Shown here in pieces: positions 17,572 to 20,550 of a stretch of DNA of 20,550 nucleotides. Position 1 is the first letter of the stretch. The number at the start of each line of letters is the position of its first letter. The DNA is from Magnetominusculus dajiuhuensis (GTDB lineage: Bacteria > Nitrospirota > Thermodesulfovibrionia > Thermodesulfovibrionales > Magnetobacteriaceae): positions 1 to 20,550 of the forward strand of contig NZ_JBJUSG010000061.1 in NCBI RefSeq assembly GCF_046044395.1, written 5' to 3'. The notes under the pieces are model-generated. The model had not been told where the DNA came from and did no database searches. It worked only from the letters and a program-made list of their open reading frames with translations. The position numbers and the translations under genes were made by a program.

Positions 17572-19542
17572 TTATAAATTTGTGTAGTGGGTGACATATC
17601 TTCTCAGAAGCTGCTTTACCATGTCTCCTTCAATAGCGTCCAGGTTAATGGATGTAAATGTTTCTATTATTTCCTCTATCTTGCGCAAATCATATTTATC
17701 ATCTCCTTTAGCGATGAATATACTTTTGTGCCGGCTTGCATTGCTTTCTTCCCGGGAAGTGAGAGTTTCCTCAAAGATTTTTTCTCCGGGTCTCATGCCC
17801 ACTATCTTAATATCAATGTCCTCGTACGGTTTGAATCCGTGTATTTTGATTAGTTCTCCCGCAAGTTCGATTATTTTTACCGGCTTACCCATGTCAAGAA
17901 CAAGAATGTCGCCGCCTGTTCCAATCACGGCCGCCTGAATTACGAGGGACACAGCCTCCTGCACGGTCATGAAAAACCTGGTTACTTCCTCGTGAGTTAC
18001 GGTAAGCGGCCCACCACGGCGCAGTTGTTCGAGAAATATCGGAAGCACACTCCCTCTGCTTCCCAGCACATTGCCAAAACGTACCGAAACGAACCTGGTC
18101 GCTCCAGTGTCGTTAAAGGCCATACATATATATTCCGCTATTCTTTTTGTAGCTCCCATTACGCTGGTTGGTCTAACGGCCTTATCTGTAGAAATCAGCA
18201 CAAATTTTTCCACCTCATACTTGACCGCAAACCGTGCCAGCGAGTAGGTGCCAAATATATTTACCTTCACGGCTTCACCTTCATTGCTTTCCATCATTGG
18301 AACGTGTTTATATGCGGCGGCGTGAAACACTGTATGAGGTGGATGGGCCTTTAACGTCGCTTCCAGCCGCTTTTCGTCTCTCAGGTCACCAACGACGAAA
18401 CGCAGCCGGTTCTCCATGCAGGGAAAGAGATAGGCAAGCTTCAACTGCAAGTTATGAAGTTCAGTCTCGTCAATATCAAAGAGCACCAGCAAGCTCGGAT
18501 CAAAGGCACATATTTGTTTCGATAGTTCTGAACCTATGGATCCCCCCGCTCCTGTAACGAGAATAACCTTGTTTTCCAGAAACCCCCTAATCTCATGGAA
18601 ATCCACCTCAATGACCTGACGGCCGATAAGATCTTCAATTGATATCTCTTCAATGGATTTCATTGAGATATTTGGCCTCTGGAAATCGTATATGCGTGGC
18701 ACTATTTTAATGGTTTTTACCTGAGTGTCCCTCGCAACATCGTAAATTTTTCTTAAATCCTTGAAGTTGAGAGAAGGGATGGCGATAATCACTGCTGTGG
18801 CGCCGTATGTTATTACGGCATCCTTAAGCTCACTAATGCGGCCAATCACTTTCACGCCATGGATGTACGCTCCTGTCTTAATAATATCATCGTCAACAAA
18901 GGCTACTGGTACAATACCGAGAGACCGATGTTTTGACATGTCTCTCAATATCATCTCTCCCGTATTGCCAGCGCCCACGATAATAGCTTTATTGACAAAA
19001 TCGGAATATTCAGTTTTAACAAGGATCTCGTAATATAGCCTTTTTGAGAGCCTAAACCCGGCCAACATTACAAATGACAGGACAAAGTCGATACCCAATA
19101 CACTTCTGGGAAACCCTTTCAGATATTGTATGAACGTGTGGAACTCCACTGGAAGGTATTGCGGGTCGTACATCCTGTTCAGTAATAAAAGAATGAATAT
19201 TATTAACTGTGCAACGAATGATGCTTTGATAAGATTGAATAAATCCCTGATGCCGACATACCTCCACGTTATCCTGTAAATGCCAGATATAAAAAAGGTA
19301 ACCGGTTTTATCACGAGAAATACAAGTGTGGCCGCAAGCATCATTTTTTTGTATTGGGAAGATATTATGAAGTCAAAACGCAGTAAGAATGAAAGGAAAA
19401 TGGACAGTACAAATATGAGCATGTCAAGGAGAAAGAACGTCAGAAATCGTCTATTTTTTGACGTCCAGGCACAGATTAACTTAGAGAGTCTGACAAAAAG
19501 AGATTTAAAGGGCACTGAGAAACCTACAACATATGATGACAC
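17572..19542 (-). CDS. wbpM: membrane-bound UDP-GlcNAc 4,6-dehydratase, WbpM/CapD/PglF family
   Basis: A 656-residue protein, the usual size of the large WbpM type. The N-terminal third has about four membrane helices (near 33-55, 70-92, 104-122, 150-166). A first Rossmann fold follows (VGAGNTG, 189-195), then SMKSIEEISIEDLIGR (293-308), then the catalytic SDR domain with TGAGGSIG (G331, G334, G337), STDKAVRPTSVMGATKR (451-467) and EVTRFFMT. The catalytic Tyr of ordinary SDRs is replaced by M462 (M-x3-K466), as known for this family. It converts UDP-GlcNAc to a UDP-4-keto-6-deoxy sugar at the membrane, the substrate for the WbpV-like reductase. It is convergent with the operon, 85 bases apart with no clear terminator. 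The start is GTG 19542; an in-frame TGA lies 9 bases before it, and no good ribosome binding site is visible. Confidence 0.93.
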   Translation of the reverse strand: MSSYVVGFSVPFKSLFVRLSKLICAWTSKNRRFLTFFLLDMLIFVLSIFLSFLLRFDFIISSQYKKMMLAATLVFLVIKPVTFFISGIYRITWRYVGIRDLFNLIKASFVAQLIIFILLLLNRMYDPQYLPVEFHTFIQYLKGFPRSVLGIDFVLSFVMLAGFRLSKRLYYEILVKTEYSDFVNKAIIVGAGNTGEMILRDMSKHRSLGIVPVAFVDDDIIKTGAYIHGVKVIGRISELKDAVITYGATAVIIAIPSLNFKDLRKIYDVARDTQVKTIKIVPRIYDFQRPNISMKSIEEISIEDLIGRQVIEVDFHEIRGFLENKVILVTGAGGSIGSELSKQICAFDPSLLVLFDIDETELHNLQLKLAYLFPCMENRLRFVVGDLRDEKRLEATLKAHPPHTVFHAAAYKHVPMMESNEGEAVKVNIFGTYSLARFAVKYEVEKFVLISTDKAVRPTSVMGATKRIAEYICMAFNDTGATRFVSVRFGNVLGSRGSVLPIFLEQLRRGGPLTVTHEEVTRFFMTVQEAVSLVIQAAVIGTGGDILVLDMGKPVKIIELAGELIKIHGFKPYEDIDIKIVGMRPGEKIFEETLTSREESNASRHKSIFIAKGDDKYDLRKIEEIIETFTSINLDAIEGDMVKQLLRRYVTHYTNL

Positions 19543-19622
19543 AACCGATTTTCAGGAAGTCCTCATCAATACAAGCCAGGCGTTCATAGCGAACCCTTAG
19601 TCTTCTGACTATAGTGCACCTA

Positions 19623-19636
19623 TTTGTCAAGACAAA
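19623..19636. promoter_or_regulatory. inverted repeat upstream of the wbpM-type gene
   Basis: TTTGTC-AA-GACAAA is a perfect 6-base inverted repeat about 80 bases upstream of the GTG start. On the - strand it includes TTGACA, a consensus -35 box. A TATAGT lies at 19608-19613, but only 11 bases away, too close for a normal sigma-70 promoter. It may be an operator or part of a promoter; the support is weak. Confidence 0.25.
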
Positions 19637-19800
19637 AATTTACCTTTTTTAAGTTACAGCAAGTCCTCATACTTTTCACCTGAAAATCCTCACGCCATAA
19701 CGCCACTATTCATTATGCTACTGTATCCATCCACCGTAAGCTCCCCATGTTATTCTATAAAAAACGACCTGTTTGCCATCATATTTTTTAATCTCCTGTG

Positions 19801-20090
19801 TTATGCTCCTTCCTTCAATATCACTTCATAACCAGGACTGTGCAACCTCTTTATATAACTCTTCGTTATCTTTTCTTTTCTCCCTGTGTCAAGATATTTT
19901 TTCCCAAGCTCTCTGTACGGCACTTTGTTCTTCAAAATGAAGCAGATGATGATTAGTATCTTGTGTCCTAACGCTATTAATGCTCGCTTCCTCCTCTTAG
20001 GCCTACCAAACTGCGGTACTTAGCGCTTAAACAGGTATCTTTCGCTGTCGATGCTGCCCATCCACATCCTTTTTTGATCATTGTCTCCAT
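19801..20090 (-). pseudogene. IS110-family transposase, internal deletion plus frameshift
   Basis: Reading leftward from ATG 20090, the first ten residues are METMIKKGCG, like the N terminus of IS110 transposases just before their GLDVHK catalytic segment. That segment and the whole DEDD domain are absent: the frame continues straight into WAASTAKDTCLSAKYRSLVG, the start of the conserved C-terminal tail (family pattern WAA...KDTYLSAKY). A one-base frameshift near 19990-20000 then ends this frame at 19977-19979, while the shifted frame runs on as RRKRALIALGHKILIIICF, VPYRELGKKYLD and LHSPGYEVILKEGA to a TAA at 19801-19803, matching the family's RRGKKRAI-AVGHKIL...YRELG...LGY-V ending. The catalytic serine region is also lost, so the product is inactive. 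The family is recalled from memory of its motifs, not from a search. Confidence 0.85.
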
Positions 20091-20096
20091 GTTGTG

Positions 20097-20104
20097 ACCT
20101 CCTT
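20097..20104 (-). promoter_or_regulatory. consensus Shine-Dalgarno site of the IS110 transposase relic
   Basis: AAGGAGGT on the - strand lies 6 bases before ATG 20090. It shows that this ATG was the true transposase start and that the gene is deleted inside rather than truncated at its 5' end. Confidence 0.85.
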
Positions 20105-20388
20105 GTTTAGGTTATCGCCATACTCAAATCTAACACAAAACAAGGTAACAAGCAATATCTCTTAATTTTCATCCACCTTTGTGGCCACAGGGCATGTGTG
20201 TTTCACCCGGTTAAGGTTTTTGTAGGGCGCAAACTTTCGTCCACACCCCGCTAACCGTCTGATTAGTCCCAACTATCCTTTGACAGGCCCTCAACAGGTT
20301 GCTCCTCAGCAGAGCTCATCTCCGTTTCACCTACCATCATCACAGTTTAACATCTGTGGATTCTCCGTGTCAATCCTGCGAATTCCTA
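20105..20388 (-). ncRNA. IS110 5' leader, candidate bridge-RNA locus
   Basis: IS110-group elements are known to encode a structured bridge RNA in the noncoding region before the transposase gene. This 284-base leader is noncoding on both strands and rich in short complementary arms: CACAG/CTGTG (20341-20345 with 20354-20358), GCTC/GAGC around a 7-base loop near 20300-20314, CTAA/TTAG with an 8-base loop near 20251-20266, CCAC-CTTT-GTGG (20173-20184) and the palindrome TGTGGCCACA (20180-20189). I cannot identify the target- or donor-binding loops or the exact RNA ends, and I recall no bridge RNA sequence that it matches. The assignment rests on position and hairpin content. Confidence 0.35.
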
Positions 20389-20550
20389 TGTCAAGCCAAA
20401 ATAAAAATGTCCTATTCCTGCCAAAGTAGAAATGTCCTATTCTTAGCAAAATAGAAATGTCCTATCCAGTTAATAATCATAGCTCATCCCAATCTCCGAC
20501 ATAGAGAAGCGAAAAGAGTTAAAAGCCCCCGTGCTTTAAGGGTAGCAGAT
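20389..20550 (+). mobile_element. left end of an IS21-family-like element (continues beyond the window)
   Basis: The stretch starts TGTCAAGCC and carries three copies of a roughly 23-base repeat just inside. IS21 elements are known for TG...CA ends and for multiple direct repeats near each terminus, which their IstA transposase binds. TG at the left with repeats to the right means the element extends rightward; no istA start can be made out in the remaining 80 bases. Its left boundary coincides with the end of recognisable IS110 leader, so it may be inserted in that element. Confidence 0.6.
20395..20467 (+). repeat. three direct repeats at 25-base period (IS terminal repeats)
   Basis: Units at 20395-20417, 20420-20442 and 20445-20467 share the core GTAGAAATGTCCTAT (first copy ATAAAAATGTCCTAT, third ATAGAAATGTCCTAT) and differ at few positions. 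The even spacing of about 2.5 helical turns fits transposase-binding sites on one face of the DNA. Confidence 0.85.

Larger units (their letters stand above)
19801..20388 (-). mobile_element. internally deleted IS110-family element (relic), cut by an IS21-like end
   Basis: The stretch holds the 5' leader, start codon, first codons and C-terminal part of an IS110-family transposase gene on the - strand, with the middle missing. The upstream part ends abruptly at 20388/20389 where a different element starts. The true 3' end of the element lies somewhere in 19604-19800, which contains no gene and no feature I can assign; IS110 elements lack obvious terminal inverted repeats, so I cannot place it. 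The given start is the transposase stop codon, not the element end. Confidence 0.75.

Noticed and set aside
18145..18190. Loss of the catalytic Tyr (Met in M-x3-K) in the 4,6-dehydratase as an inactivating mutation
   Set aside because: Met at this position is normal for the large WbpM-type enzymes.
17992..18557. Forward open frames of 107-120 codons
   Set aside because: They are antisense to the conserved catalytic domain of the WbpM-type gene and have no family features.
19608..19630. Sigma-70 promoter (TTGACA and TATAGT) for the wbpM-type gene
   Set aside because: The boxes are only 11 bases apart, and at 16-18 bases from TTGACA there is no -10-like sequence. Only the inverted repeat is listed, at low confidence.
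20395..20467. Three short regular repeats that might suggest a CRISPR array
   Set aside because: The gaps between units are only about 2 bases, so there are no spacers; the pattern and TGT border fit insertion-sequence terminal repeats.

Overview
The window is a Gram-negative surface-polysaccharide (O-antigen or exopolysaccharide type) gene cluster of the Wzx/Wzy class, followed by about 1 kb of insertion-sequence debris. Base composition is moderate (by eye mid-40s % GC). Frequent GTG/TTG starts and the gene families fit an environmental Gram-negative such as Nitrospirota or Desulfobacterota, but nothing here fixes the taxon.

Positions 1-320 hold the apparent 3' end of an unrecognised gene (to 151) and a possible 40-residue one-helix membrane peptide (179-301). 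From 321 to 17486 ten genes run on the + strand with gaps of at most 119 bases, several overlaps and one zero-base TAA/ATG junction, so they probably form one operon. In order they are: a B12-binding-type radical SAM enzyme, a fused dehydrogenase (zinc-type alcohol dehydrogenase plus Gfo/Idh/MocA oxidoreductase), a WbuB-like family 4 glycosyltransferase, an extended SDR nucleotide-sugar epimerase/dehydratase, WecB (UDP-GlcNAc 2-epimerase), a WbpV/WreQ-like SDR 4-reductase, a WbpL-like initiating sugar-phosphate transferase, a Wzy/ligase-family membrane protein with an added C-terminal domain, a Wzx flippase, a double-Rossmann methyltransferase, and a long glycosyltransferase with two tandem, clearly duplicated GT4 domains. 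(The Wzx to glycosyltransferase part includes the only gap above 100 bases.) A convergent - strand gene (17572-19542) is a large WbpM/CapD-type membrane-bound UDP-GlcNAc 4,6-dehydratase.

A likely scheme is that WbpM makes the 4-keto-6-deoxy intermediate from UDP-GlcNAc, the WbpV-like reductase turns it into UDP-QuiNAc or UDP-FucNAc, and the WbpL-like enzyme loads that sugar phosphate on undecaprenyl phosphate. WecB, the SDR and the fused dehydrogenase supply further sugars. The GT4 domains extend the unit, the methyltransferase may decorate it, Wzx flips it and Wzy polymerises it (or acts as ligase).

From 19543 to 20550 there is no intact gene. On the - strand lies an internally deleted, frameshifted IS110-family element: its ribosome binding site and first ten codons (METMIKKGCG) are joined directly to the C-terminal part of the transposase, and its roughly 290-base 5' leader, where IS110 elements encode their bridge RNA, is kept. 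It is cut at 20389 by the left end of what looks like an IS21-family element (TGT terminus plus three 25-base-period repeats) that continues past the window edge. The IS110 relic with its leader and the duplicated glycosyltransferase are the points most worth a second look. I see no wholly new system.
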